From NCBI RefSeq assembly GCF_018918125.1, contig NZ_JAHLQA010000015.1, positions 51,186 to 115,185 of the forward strand: a stretch of DNA of 64,000 nucleotides, read 5' to 3'. Made by a program: the position numbers and the translations under genes. The DNA comes from Blautia sp. MSJ-19. GTDB taxonomy: Bacteria; Bacillota; Clostridia; Lachnospirales; Lachnospiraceae. This document shows, piece after piece, positions 52,200 to 59,763 of this stretch; the stretch's first letter is position 1; the number at the start of each line of letters is the position of its first letter. The notes below the pieces were generated by a model, which ran no database searches, was not told the origin of the DNA, and saw nothing but the letters and a program-made list of their open reading frames with translations.

Positions 52200-53700
52200 C
52201 GCCTTCACCGCCTTCCAAATCTACACGAAAATTACCGGCATCCATATTAACTGCCGGTTCTTCCATGTCCTGTATACCCTGTTCCGCCTTTAAGCGGGCA
52301 ATCTCCTCTTCCTTGCAATGCTCATCTAATGTGTCTCCATACAGTTCTTCTACACATCGTTCAATGCTCATGATTCCACCCTGTTTTGCCTTGGCGACTG
52401 TCTCAACCTGACTCTCAAAAGACGGATTCGCATATTCTCCAAATGGAACATTGACTTCTACCTCTTCTATTGCCTGATTATGTAAAATGTTGTTAGCATT
52501 GATACACATTGCAACAACTTCCGGAAGAGTTTCCTGCAAAGCCTCTACGATTGCATTTCTTGTGTACAAAGTTGTTTTTTCTTTTTCTCTCTGGGCTTCT
52601 GCATTATCCAGTTTCTTTGTATCGATTCCCAATGTAGACGGGCTGATAACTCCCTGTAGGCACAAATCAAGAGCTGTAATATAAGATGCCATATAACTGT
52701 CATGAGGAATTGTTGGTTGATCAGTAATGACCTGATTCTTCTGGCCTTCTCTCATATCTCCATCCGATGCGAAATACCTGTTATCAAACGGATTAGGTGT
52801 AACCAGTGTGCCTGTCTCTGGATCATGAGGGATCAAGCACTCAGGAATATAGGTTTTGGCTCTGCCAGCTCTTAAAGCATCCATCCACTGAGACCATGTC
52901 TCATCCAGTGAATCATAGCTGTCTAGTTTGCCATCAAAGATGCTTCCGCCTCGACCTTCGTACTTAGCTGATTCATAAATCATCAGCGGCACAGCAAGCA
53001 TCACCGACTTATCAAATTCTATATTTACTAGATTTTCTGTGGTTCTGATTGTTTTTATATCTATCAGCTTATTGCCCAAATACAGCTCATTGATAATATA
53101 TCCATAGCCATATCTCTCATTTAGCACATATGTTTTACCTTTTTCTTTGTATGGTGTTTTAAATACAAGTTCTCGAAGTCGGTCTCTCTGATAAACAAAT
53201 TCTACTCTGTCTCCCGGATACCATTCCAATATCGGGTATTCACTGATAGATGTATCAATAGCAACTTTAAAAGCCCCATCTCCAATGTATAACGTTTCTT
53301 TGAGGGCACTTTTTATCTTTTTATGAAATTTATTATCCTTTGCAATTTTTTTCCACAGTTGTTCCTGTGCCGGCTGTTTAAATTCAAAGTCGTTCATATC
53401 CGGAAGGACCGCAGAAGAAAGAGCTCTAACTGTCGCTCCTGGTAATCCTATATGAATCTTTCTCATCTCCATACCAGGTGTTGATTTACTTGCCCAGAAC
53501 TTATACTTATCTGCAATCTCTGCATTCTGTTGATAAATCTGTTCCAGTTCATTACCATCGCCGCGGTACCAGATACGGTTCAAGATGGCATATCCTTCAA
53601 AATCCATCATCTCATTGATCTGAAAATTAAAAGGATTTGCCGGCTGCACATTCAGCCAACTCCTGACAGTCTTTTTCATGTTTTCATTTAATCTTTCCAT
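52084..53700 (-). CDS. Phage portal protein
   Basis: 538 residues, SPP1-type portal (Phage_prot_Gp6): NFQINEMMDFEGYAILNRIWYRGDGNELEQIYQQ near the N terminus, PECLIPHDPETGTLVTPNPFDNRYF in the middle, and STLGIDTKKLDNAEAQREKEKTTLYTRNAIVEALQE in the clip/stem region. Forms the dodecameric DNA entry ring. Acidic Gly/Glu-rich tail. Start at 53700 (AAAAGGTG), 5 bp after the terminase stop. Confidence 0.92.
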   Translation of the reverse strand: MERLNENMKKTVRSWLNVQPANPFNFQINEMMDFEGYAILNRIWYRGDGNELEQIYQQNAEIADKYKFWASKSTPGMEMRKIHIGLPGATVRALSSAVLPDMNDFEFKQPAQEQLWKKIAKDNKFHKKIKSALKETLYIGDGAFKVAIDTSISEYPILEWYPGDRVEFVYQRDRLRELVFKTPYKEKGKTYVLNERYGYGYIINELYLGNKLIDIKTIRTTENLVNIEFDKSVMLAVPLMIYESAKYEGRGGSIFDGKLDSYDSLDETWSQWMDALRAGRAKTYIPECLIPHDPETGTLVTPNPFDNRYFASDGDMREGQKNQVITDQPTIPHDSYMASYITALDLCLQGVISPSTLGIDTKKLDNAEAQREKEKTTLYTRNAIVEALQETLPEVVAMCINANNILHNQAIEEVEVNVPFGEYANPSFESQVETVAKAKQGGIMSIERCVEELYGDTLDEHCKEEEIARLKAEQGIQDMEEPAVNMDAGNFRVDLEGGEGDEGKGRTKNVPDEPEGVPGTAQNSKGAGTNGNLRSGES

Positions 53701-53705
53701 CCATT

Positions 53706-55076
53706 TCACCTTTTCTGTTCCTCCGCCTCGAATCCAATCATATTCCGGAATGGGATCCATCCATACTGCTGTGCGTTAATCGTATGATCGTTTTTGTCTT
53801 CTGGAACGTCTTTTTCATCGTCCCAGGAATACTTCTCCATCTCAGAGATATGATCGGTACATGTATCTACTACCAAATAACAGTCTTGCTGAATCCAGCC
53901 TAACTGCAGTTTAATTCTGTCCAGTATCTCTACTTTCTTATAGGATTCCACGAAATTGTATAAGCAGCTGTGCAATCGCTTATACTTCCGTAGTTCTGTG
54001 ATTGTCGCTGCATCTGCACAATCAACAAACGTATCCTTCGCAAATCCCCAGTCTTTGCGGCATCTTTCCAGAAACTCTATAAATTTCACCGCTGTGTCTG
54101 ATGGGGCAAGCGGCTGATCCAGATCTTTATTGCTGTATACCTTCTCGGCAAGTGTGATTAACTTGCGGTCTTCTGTGATTCCCTGGAAGATCATTGCGAT
54201 CGTATCCGGAGACTTTGACGAATAGGAAGTATCCAAGCCACAGGTAAACTTCTTGAATCGAATCTTCCCTGCTGCCATCTGAGATCTAACCCATTTCTCG
54301 GAAACAACATGCTTCTTCCTAACAAAATTCGGGAATACCAGACCGGTTGCCTTTCCTCTCAGTCCCTCGATCTTATTTTTCCAGATCTTAGTGCCCTTTG
54401 GTGTGTTCTGCAGGATCCTCTGTTTCTTTTCTTCTGGAAGACCGGCATTATCATCAAAAGAAAAGAACCAATGAACCCAGCCGGGTTTTGGTTCTTCCTT
54501 CAGCTCATCTTTAATTTCTTGCGGAGTGCTGTCCGCCCACTCAGGAAGCGGTCTGCTACAGTTGATATACTCTTTGTACACATCCAAGCTCGGATCATCC
54601 GGATTAAGTGTTGCTATCAGATAATCGCAGCGCATGGATGCCTCACGGACAAATTCTATGTTTGCAGTGTTGATCTCATCAATATACAGGCATCCATACT
54701 GACCTCCGAGAGCATCCTTCCACTTGCTCTTGTTTCCATAGCCAACTACGAAAATGATCTTGTCTCCGGAAGATGTATGGAACAGGATGTGTGGCATCTT
54801 ATATTCTCCGGATCCATTTCCCTTATACTCTGCCAGTATTCCGAAATCATCCAAGATACCAAGATCTTTATTGATGATGTTCTTCTCTGCCGCTCCGGTA
54901 TCGTCTGCTGCCAGGATATGCAGTTTCTTTGGTGATTCTGCAACCTTGCACATAAACTTGAACAAGCCGACGGTCGTTTTTCCTGCGGCAGTGGTTCCTT
55001 CCAGAAATTCAACCGGCGCATCACATCTCAGAAATGCTTTATATTTATCCGAAAGTACCAGACGTTCAGTACTCAC
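53706..55076 (-). CDS. terL: Terminase large subunit
   Basis: 456 residues. ATPase part: Walker A EGTTAAGKTT (residues 26-35), Walker B GCLYIDEINTA, coupling motif ATLNPDDP. Nuclease part: CGLDTSYSS, FVDCADAATI and DHTINAQQYGW acidic residues. PBSX/T4-type packaging motor and DNA cutter. Starts overlapping the small subunit stop. Confidence 0.95.
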   Translation of the reverse strand: MSTERLVLSDKYKAFLRCDAPVEFLEGTTAAGKTTVGLFKFMCKVAESPKKLHILAADDTGAAEKNIINKDLGILDDFGILAEYKGNGSGEYKMPHILFHTSSGDKIIFVVGYGNKSKWKDALGGQYGCLYIDEINTANIEFVREASMRCDYLIATLNPDDPSLDVYKEYINCSRPLPEWADSTPQEIKDELKEEPKPGWVHWFFSFDDNAGLPEEKKQRILQNTPKGTKIWKNKIEGLRGKATGLVFPNFVRKKHVVSEKWVRSQMAAGKIRFKKFTCGLDTSYSSKSPDTIAMIFQGITEDRKLITLAEKVYSNKDLDQPLAPSDTAVKFIEFLERCRKDWGFAKDTFVDCADAATITELRKYKRLHSCLYNFVESYKKVEILDRIKLQLGWIQQDCYLVVDTCTDHISEMEKYSWDDEKDVPEDKNDHTINAQQYGWIPFRNMIGFEAEEQKR

Positions 55077-55531
55077 TATCCACCACCACGCATCTGTTTT
55101 ATCAGATCATCAAGCTTCGTCTTTTCTGCTTTAAGTTCACCAGATACCTGAACATCTTGTTTGTCTTTCCATTTGCCAGGTCTTCGATTCTTAAGCCAAA
55201 AGATCTGTGCCGTAGTATCCGGAATTACTTGCTTTTTGGTTACTTTCTTTTCAGTCAGTGTTCCTGATTCGTATTTTTCGGATACCTCTTCATATTCATA
55301 ACCAAGAGCACGTTTCAGCAAAGCATTTTCCACCTGCAAATCAACAACTTCTTTTCCTTTTTTTAGGGTGTTAGAAATGTTAGGATACTTTTTACACCAT
55401 GCATATAGTGTTTCTCTGCGAATTCCCATTTTTTCCGAAATTTGTTCATCCGTTAATCCATCTCTGGCCCATCCTTCCAGTTTAAGCAAGCCCTCCGGTG
55501 TCAACCAATATTCGTATTTTCCTTTTGCCAT
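55076..55531 (-). CDS. terS: Terminase small subunit
   Basis: 151 residues; N-terminal helix-turn-helix (LTPEGLLKLEGWARDGLTDEQISEKMGIRRETLYAWCKKYPNIS) for recognising the packaging site, and a C-terminal basic/acidic tail for TerL contact. The ATG at 55531 follows AAGGTGG; the long upstream frame is not used. Confidence 0.88.
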   Translation of the reverse strand: MAKGKYEYWLTPEGLLKLEGWARDGLTDEQISEKMGIRRETLYAWCKKYPNISNTLKKGKEVVDLQVENALLKRALGYEYEEVSEKYESGTLTEKKVTKKQVIPDTTAQIFWLKNRRPGKWKDKQDVQVSGELKAEKTKLDDLIKQMRGGG

Positions 55532-55734
55532 CAGGCCCACCTTCTTTCTATCAAAAATACAGTCCTGCCAGCACCATACACGACAGCCGATTGCTACCGT
55601 GACGAAAGGAGGTGCAAACACTTACATACAGTGAATCCTATGCCTAAGGTATGTAGGTGCTGGTGCTGTGCACGCTGTATGAAAATTGGCATTAGAAAAG
55701 CACCCCGAAGGGTGCCTGTCTGTATATTAAAGTA
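55532..55734. other. Gap between terS and NYN gene: candidate packaging site
   Basis: 203 bp without a convincing gene. It contains near-repeats GTGCTGGTGCTGTGCACGC (55657-55675) and, further right to left, GTGCTGGCAGGACTG on the other strand. Sequence directly upstream of terS is the usual place of cos/pac sites, so it is a candidate; nothing proves it. Confidence 0.35.
55696..55717 (-). terminator. Terminator of the NYN gene
   Basis: Minus-strand GGCACCC-TTCG-GGGTGC followed by TTTTCT, 20 bp after the NYN stop. Makes the NYN gene a one-gene unit inside the late region. Confidence 0.85.
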
Positions 55735-56274
55735 TCATAATGTTATCTTCTCAAAACTGTCATTTAAGTCCATATACTCATCTGCTGCAGATATTATTTC
55801 TCCTGCCGCATTATTCCAAAATGCTACTTTCACTTTTCTCTTTTCTTCTTTTATATCTTCAATCACTGGCACATAATCGCTATCTCCGAGTACTAAAACA
55901 AATGTGTCTCCCTCTTCTGACTCTTTATAAAGCTTACGATTTATCTTTTGTACGATTCCAGTGTCAATTTTCTTTTCTCTGTTAGAAGCATTTCTTTGTT
56001 GCGTCTCAACCTTAAATCCTGCTCTTTCCATAGCTTTCCATAAACTATCTTTCTGAGTCGGTTTAGAACCTACGATAACAGCCTCTTTTACTTCTTCTAG
56101 TTTTCCATCAACTACACATTCTAATAACTTTCCAAAATCCATCTTCCATGTTGCATCAGAAACTTTATTTTGATGTGCATCTAATATATTCTCTGCCCTT
56201 CCATTCTTCACTGCCGAAAGAAATTTGCCCTCAATCCATACATTTGAATTATCAACAAAAACATAATATCCCAT
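55735..56274 (-). CDS. NYN-domain (LabA/DUF88) putative ribonuclease
   Basis: 179 residues. PIN-like NYN fold with its acidic residues: YYVFVDNSNVWIEG (D8), EKKIDTGIVQKINRKLY and FVLVLGDSDYVPVIEDIKEEKRKVKVAFW. NYN proteins are metal-dependent RNases or related enzymes. Start at 56274 (AAGGGAG 8 bp upstream). It has its own promoter, own terminator and a CIRCE operator, and looks more AT-rich than the flanking terminase and late genes, so it is a cargo (moron) gene and not a virion gene. Confidence 0.88.
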   Translation of the reverse strand: MGYYVFVDNSNVWIEGKFLSAVKNGRAENILDAHQNKVSDATWKMDFGKLLECVVDGKLEEVKEAVIVGSKPTQKDSLWKAMERAGFKVETQQRNASNREKKIDTGIVQKINRKLYKESEEGDTFVLVLGDSDYVPVIEDIKEEKRKVKVAFWNNAAGEIISAADEYMDLNDSFEKITL

Positions 56275-56323
56275 TTCATCTTCTCCCTTGACATTCCTAT
56301 TTTTACGTGTCTTCTTACAATTA

Positions 56324-56352
56324 AGAATAGCATTTATTGTTAGCACTGTCAA
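56324..56352 (-). promoter_or_regulatory. Promoter of the NYN gene
   Basis: Minus-strand TTGACA (56347-56352), 17 bp, TATTCT (56324-56329). Perfect -35 and spacing: a host sigma-A promoter active without phage factors, about 45 bp before the NYN ribosome site and start. Confidence 0.85.
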
Positions 56353-56366
56353 GAGGTGAGTGCTAA
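56340..56366. promoter_or_regulatory. CIRCE element (HrcA operator) on the NYN promoter
   Basis: Plus strand reads TTAGCACTG, nine bases, GAGTGCTAA. The CIRCE consensus is TTAGCACTC-N9-GAGTGCTAA, so 17 of 18 positions match with exact spacing. It covers the -35 box of the NYN promoter. HrcA bound here should repress the gene and release it on heat shock or chaperone overload. Confidence 0.9.
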
Positions 56367-56384
56367 TCATATTTTTTTTTACGT

Positions 56385-56414
56385 GCACCCTCACTATATT
56401 TGAGGGTGCTTTTT
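56385..56414 (+). terminator. Plus-strand terminator-like hairpin between tRNA and NYN gene
   Basis: GCACCCTCA / TGAGGGTGC, 9-bp stem with 7-base loop, followed by TTTTT on the plus strand. On the minus strand it is followed by A's. No plus-strand gene is seen that needs it. Confidence 0.55.
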
Positions 56415-56455
56415 CGTGCCTGGAACGTCTGGATGGAGTACCAAAAGCAGACACA

Positions 56456-56526
56456 TCGGAACAGATGGGTTCGAACCACCATATGAGGATTTGCATTCCA
56501 TTGCTCTACCATTGAGCTATGTTCCG
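56456..56526 (-). tRNA. Phage tRNA, anticodon GCA (Cys-like)
   Basis: 71 nt. Perfect 7-bp acceptor stem (CGGAACA / TGTTCCG), D stem GCTC/GAGC with GG in the loop, T arm with TTCGAAC loop, anticodon loop ATGCAAA giving GCA. The anticodon stem has only three good pairs (A-C and T-T mismatches at its outer end), discriminator base is A where tRNA-Cys normally has U, and CCA is not encoded. Either a diverged functional phage tRNA or a decaying one. Confidence 0.75.
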
Positions 56527-56830
56527 GAATATGCTTTTCGGACCACCCTGCAGTCATCAGGATAAGCATTAACCTTTTCCATGGGGAGATTGCAATCCAT
56601 ACGCGCCGCTTGTACCGATTGCACGGAGGTTTCATCAGCTTTCTGCTGACCTTTTTTATTACGCTTGCAACATTGTTCCTACCCTCGAAGTACACAAGCA
56701 ACTTTGCGGCGCATTCATCAAAAACCTTTATATGAGAAAATATGCATGGTGGATGAACTGGATATCTCTAATTCGTCCGATATCATCGTAGCACATGTGA
56801 GTGTGCATTTGTGTGCACACTTTTTCTTTT
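56527..56830. other. 304-bp region without a clear gene before the late genes
   Basis: Minus strand holds a short frame MNAPQSCLCTSRVGTMLQA (with AAAGG before it) and, in another frame, KKGQQKADETSVQSVQAARMDCNLPMEKVNAYPDDCRVV ending at the tRNA; they may be remnants of one broken gene. The region directly follows the late regulator and precedes the late genes, so it is where a late promoter is expected. No clear one is visible. Confidence 0.4.
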
Positions 56831-56832
56831 TT
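56801..56832 (+). terminator. Plus-strand terminator-like hairpin at the end of the late regulator
   Basis: GTGTGCA / TGCACAC, 7-bp stem, then TTTTTCTTTTTT on the plus strand. Its T-run overlaps the stop region of the minus-strand regulator gene. Could end an antisense or small plus-strand RNA. Confidence 0.5.
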
Positions 56833-57256
56833 AGATTTTTATGTGAATTAATGCGTTGCTGTGCAGATTATGAATTTTTCTGAGACTGTAGTTCATTTCC
56901 TTTGCCACATCTTCCCATTTGCTCACACCATCTATGTAGCGTATTCTCAATACTTCCTGTTCATCATCGTCTTGCAATTCTCTAATGCATCTCTCTATAT
57001 CTTTTCGGGCTTTGGCCTTTTCAAGACGTTCTTGCTTCAAAAGTTCTATCTGCTCGTCCACCAGGATGATGTAATCCGATAGATCTGTCTGACTGCTGCC
57101 GTGTGGCATTCCATCATTGACTACTCCCGGAAAAATCCTATCAAGTCTCAATCTCTGAATTTCCTGTAAGATGTGTTGTTCTCTCTTTACGGCCCTTTGA
57201 TAAGATTTCAGATATTCTTTTTTCTTCTCATTTTCTTCCCGCACTTTCTGATCCAT
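56831..57256 (-). CDS. Phage late-gene transcription regulator (DUF1492/ArpU-like)
   Basis: 141 residues. N-terminal coiled coil, then IRELQDDDEQEVLRIRYIDGVSKWEDVAKEMNYSLRKIHNLHSNALIHI, a sigma-70 region-4-like helix-turn-helix of the DUF1492/ArpU group. Such genes sit at the end of the early region in Firmicutes phages and switch on packaging and structural genes, as its place here fits. Start at 57256 or 57265. Confidence 0.82.
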   Translation of the reverse strand: MDQKVREENEKKKEYLKSYQRAVKREQHILQEIQRLRLDRIFPGVVNDGMPHGSSQTDLSDYIILVDEQIELLKQERLEKAKARKDIERCIRELQDDDEQEVLRIRYIDGVSKWEDVAKEMNYSLRKIHNLHSNALIHIKI

Positions 57257-57304
57257 CGGCACCATCTCCCTTGCCCAATTTCTATTTTTAGTAACAGGCG
57301 GAAT

Positions 57305-57493
57305 TTATCCGTTTCGTTTCCATTCCTTCTTAGTTTTCTTGTCCCTTATACCGGTTATCTCTAATCCCAGTAGCCCAGCAGTGTTATTCAGGACTGTGTA
57401 TGCATTGTAAATATGTGTTGGCATATGCCCTGCTGCCTTGATCGCCTTTCCTGGTGTCGGATCCGGATATCCTTCACTGTTTTTATATGTCAT
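57305..57493 (-). CDS. Hypothetical early phage protein
   Basis: 62 residues, MTYKNSEGYPDPTPGKAIKAAGHMPTHIYNAYTVLNNTAGLLGLEITGIRDKKTKKEWKR. The YPDPT..A...E/G pattern is a recurring small phage protein. Start after GAGGTGAGCAA; overlaps the preceding stop by 4 bp. Confidence 0.72.
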   Translation of the reverse strand: MTYKNSEGYPDPTPGKAIKAAGHMPTHIYNAYTVLNNTAGLLGLEITGIRDKKTKKEWKRNG

Positions 57494-57867
57494 TTGCTCA
57501 CCTCGCAAAGTGCATCTCTTGCCATTTTCAGGTATTCCATAAACTGAGTTGTTAATACATTTCTGTCCGGATATGCAATAAAAGCATTAATTGTTGCTAT
57601 TGCTTTCTGACAAACTGCATCCTTTTCCTGATTTTGAGTTTTTTCTCCTGCTATTTCGTCAAGACCAGCTGCACCACCTTTCACGATTTCAATTGCCTTG
57701 CTCAATCCAGCATTATATCCTTGATGGGCATCCGACAAAATGCATTCGCTGTCAATAAATTTGTCTCTTTTCAATTCATTGATAACCTTGTCCACATCAT
57801 AGGCGGTAGGCTGTTTATCTATTAATTCGCACAAAGCATTGACTTTTTGCGGCACATATCCATTCAT
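57490..57867 (-). CDS. Early phage protein with PTAYD-DKV motif
   Basis: 125 residues. Contains LIDKQPTAYDVDKVINELKRDKF and GLSKAIEIVKGG, elements also present in the protein at 59020-59439 (IDEQPTAYDLDKVVKQIK and LDKAIEIVEGG), so the two are paralogues. The C-terminal half (KAIATINAFIAYPDRNVLTTQFMEYLKMARDALCEV) is unique. Function unknown. Confidence 0.72.
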   Translation of the reverse strand: MNGYVPQKVNALCELIDKQPTAYDVDKVINELKRDKFIDSECILSDAHQGYNAGLSKAIEIVKGGAAGLDEIAGEKTQNQEKDAVCQKAIATINAFIAYPDRNVLTTQFMEYLKMARDALCEVSK

Positions 57868-58012
57868 CACCAGTAAATCTTTCGATTGGTTCCTTCGGGA
57901 TCTGTTTTTCCAGTGCCTTAATAGCTTCCTGCCTAGTTTCTGTATTGATCATAACCAATCCGTCCGGAAGTTCTGGTCCTTTTAATCTTTCGATTACTTC
58001 TTTCGCGTCCAT
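57815..58012 (-). CDS. Hypothetical early phage protein
   Basis: 65 residues, MDAKEVIERLKGPELPDGLVMINTETRQEAIKALEKQIPKEPIERFTGDEWICAAKSQCFVRINR. Contains the common phage element TRQEAIKALEKQIPKEP. Ribosome site AGGAAGAG. Overlaps both neighbours (53 bp downstream, 19 bp upstream). Confidence 0.68.
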   Translation of the reverse strand: MDAKEVIERLKGPELPDGLVMINTETRQEAIKALEKQIPKEPIERFTGDEWICAAKSQCFVRINR

Positions 58013-58287
58013 AAAACTCTTCCTGTGTGAGATTCCTTGAATGATTCTGTATCAATGTAGAGCTTTTTGCGTTTACCGCATTTCTTACATTTAAGTCCCA
58101 ATTCTCCTGAATTTGGCCAGCAAAAATCAAATTCGTATATATGTGGCTTGCAAAGGCATTTGATCTTGCAGCCGTCTCTACGCCAGAGCTTGATTTTTGT
58201 CCATAAGTTTGACAGAATTTCTTCAATCACAAGCACTGTGAACATAATTCCGATTACCGCAAATGCTAATAAGACTTTATTATTCAT
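57994..58287 (-). CDS. Membrane-anchored zinc-ribbon early protein
   Basis: 97 residues: N-terminal membrane helix (KVLLAFAVIGIMFTVLVIEEIL) and a Cys-rich domain with CKIKCLC and CKKCGKRKKLY. Possibly metal-binding; no family recognised. Confidence 0.68.
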   Translation of the reverse strand: MNNKVLLAFAVIGIMFTVLVIEEILSNLWTKIKLWRRDGCKIKCLCKPHIYEFDFCWPNSGELGLKCKKCGKRKKLYIDTESFKESHTGRVLWTRKK

Positions 58288-58786
58288 TCTTCATCTCCTC
58301 CAACTTCTTCTCAGCTTCCTCACGAGTCCAAAACAGTGTTTCGCCAATTTCGCTCACCTCGGCATCTGTTGTATTAGTGCACCAATCAGCAGGCTCCAAA
58401 TCCTGTTCTGGGTCTGGACTTCTACGAGGAAATATCTTTTCATCTGTCGCAAGCGTAATGTAGGCTTTTCCGCTCAACGGGTCAATTCCCAACCCGCAAT
58501 GCACGCATTTAACGATTTCATAATCATCAATAAGATAAACGTAATCTCCAGACTGCGTATACGCTTCCTTGCACGGCAATCTCACCAGCAAGCCCTGTTC
58601 TTCTGCGTCTTTATATGCTTTCAACTCTTCCAACCATTTTGCGACTTGTCCATATTTTTCTGCACAGTCATCGCTGCTGATAAAGCTATTGGGAATAACA
58701 ATAGTGTCCTTTTTTTTATTTTTTCTGTTCTTTCGTGCTACTTCTTCGGCATACTTAATAGCTTTTTCAATTGTTAATCTCTCCAT
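58280..58786 (-). CDS. Hypothetical early phage protein
   Basis: 168 residues. N-terminal LTIEKAIKYAEEVARK and KYGQVAKWLEELKAYKDAEEQGLLVRLPCKEAYTQSGDYVYLID are widespread in clostridial phage early proteins; a single CVHCG pair lies in the middle, and the end (GETLFWTREEAEKKLEEMKNE) is also recurrent. Function unknown. Confidence 0.72.
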   Translation of the reverse strand: MERLTIEKAIKYAEEVARKNRKNKKKDTIVIPNSFISSDDCAEKYGQVAKWLEELKAYKDAEEQGLLVRLPCKEAYTQSGDYVYLIDDYEIVKCVHCGLGIDPLSGKAYITLATDEKIFPRRSPDPEQDLEPADWCTNTTDAEVSEIGETLFWTREEAEKKLEEMKNE

Positions 58787-58981
58787 CTACTTCACCTTCC
58801 CGAACCAGTCCTGAAATTCTTTCATGCATTCAGGACATAAATCCATAGCATCATGCGAAAAGTATTTTCTCTGACTATCCAGATTTAATGTCATAATCCC
58901 ATTAGGATTTTTTCTATTATTTGGGGTATTATACTGTTCGTATAGTTTTCCGCATCTATCGCATTTCTTTGCACATGCCAT
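58787..58981 (-). CDS. Small zinc-ribbon protein
   Basis: 64 residues with two CxxC knuckles, KKCDRCGKLY and MDLCPECMKEFQDWF, the plan of a single treble-clef/zinc ribbon. Abuts the preceding gene. Function unknown. Confidence 0.75.
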   Translation of the reverse strand: MACAKKCDRCGKLYEQYNTPNNRKNPNGIMTLNLDSQRKYFSHDAMDLCPECMKEFQDWFGKVK

Positions 58982-59019
58982 TAATCCACACCTCCTGTAA
59001 TCTCATCAATGCAAGCGTT

Positions 59020-59439
59020 CTAGCCTTCCGCATGTCCAGCGTCAAATGTATTTGCCGGATAATCTCCATTATCTTTTTCCGGAAAATCCATAAGCGGGCA
59101 TCCTCTTTTTAGCTCATCCCATGTATCTGCTTCGAAATTTGTATCAGTGTCCTGTGCTATACATTCATCTCCACCGCCTTCCACAATTTCGATTGCTTTG
59201 TCCAGTGCAAGTTTGTCACTCATATCTCCATTTTTGCAATCATTGAAATATTTGCAATATCCGCAGTCTTCGTCTGTGCAAGCTGTACATTCTTTTTCCT
59301 TGATGACCTTAATCTGTTTTACAACCTTGTCCAAATCATAGGCAGTTGGTTGTTCGTCAATCTTTTCAAGAATTTCTAAATCATCAGAATATAATTTGTG
59401 AATTACTTCTTTCAGCTTGTTTGCATCAATTAATCTCAT
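59020..59439 (-). CDS. Early phage protein with RLIDANKL and PTAYD motifs
   Basis: 139 residues starting MRLIDANKLKEVIHKLYSDDLE, a very common start in phage early genes, then KIDEQPTAYDLDKVVKQIK, a four-Cys cluster (CTACTDEDCGYCKYFNDC) and LDKAIEIVEGG. Paralogous to the 57490-57867 product. Start at 59439 has AAAGGGG at 7-8 bp. Confidence 0.75.
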   Translation of the reverse strand: MRLIDANKLKEVIHKLYSDDLEILEKIDEQPTAYDLDKVVKQIKVIKEKECTACTDEDCGYCKYFNDCKNGDMSDKLALDKAIEIVEGGGDECIAQDTDTNFEADTWDELKRGCPLMDFPEKDNGDYPANTFDAGHAEG

Positions 59440-59441
59440 CT

Positions 59442-59750
59442 TCATTCCCCTTTCCACATTCCCAACAATCGCATCTGGTCATATAACTCCGCAAGTGTCT
59501 TCCGCTTGTATGCATAAAAGTCTCTGCGGTTGATCGGAACATATCTCTCGAGTGTCATACCGTCGTACCCCTTCTGGTGTAGGATGCCGTAACTTATCAG
59601 CTCCGCAAGCCCTTTAGGGCAGGCTGACAGGGCGGCACTATAGAGGATGTCTGTGTATTCTTCCGGGAAATCCTTGAGCATGCTATTCAGTTTTTCGATA
59701 TCTTCTGTCGGGATCCCGTAATCTCTCAAGTGCTTGTGCCTTGTCAGCAT
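59442..59750 (-). CDS. Conserved early phage protein
   Basis: 102 residues, MLTRHKHLRDYGIPTEDIEKLNSMLKDFPEEYTDILYSAALSACPKGLAELISYGILHQKGYDGMTLERYVPINRRDFYAYKRKTLAELYDQMRLLGMW. Helical, recognisable as a recurring phage protein of gut clostridia, sometimes near late regulators. No function known. Start after GAGAGGAG. Confidence 0.75.
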   Translation of the reverse strand: MLTRHKHLRDYGIPTEDIEKLNSMLKDFPEEYTDILYSAALSACPKGLAELISYGILHQKGYDGMTLERYVPINRRDFYAYKRKTLAELYDQMRLLGMWKGE

Positions 59751-59763
59751 GACTTTCTCCTCT

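Noticed and set aside
55631..55876. Plus-strand frame starting MNPMPKVCRCWCCARC
   Set aside because: Runs antisense through the NYN gene and its terminator; the Cys-rich start comes from the GTGCTGGTGCTGTGC repeat and not from a zinc-finger family.
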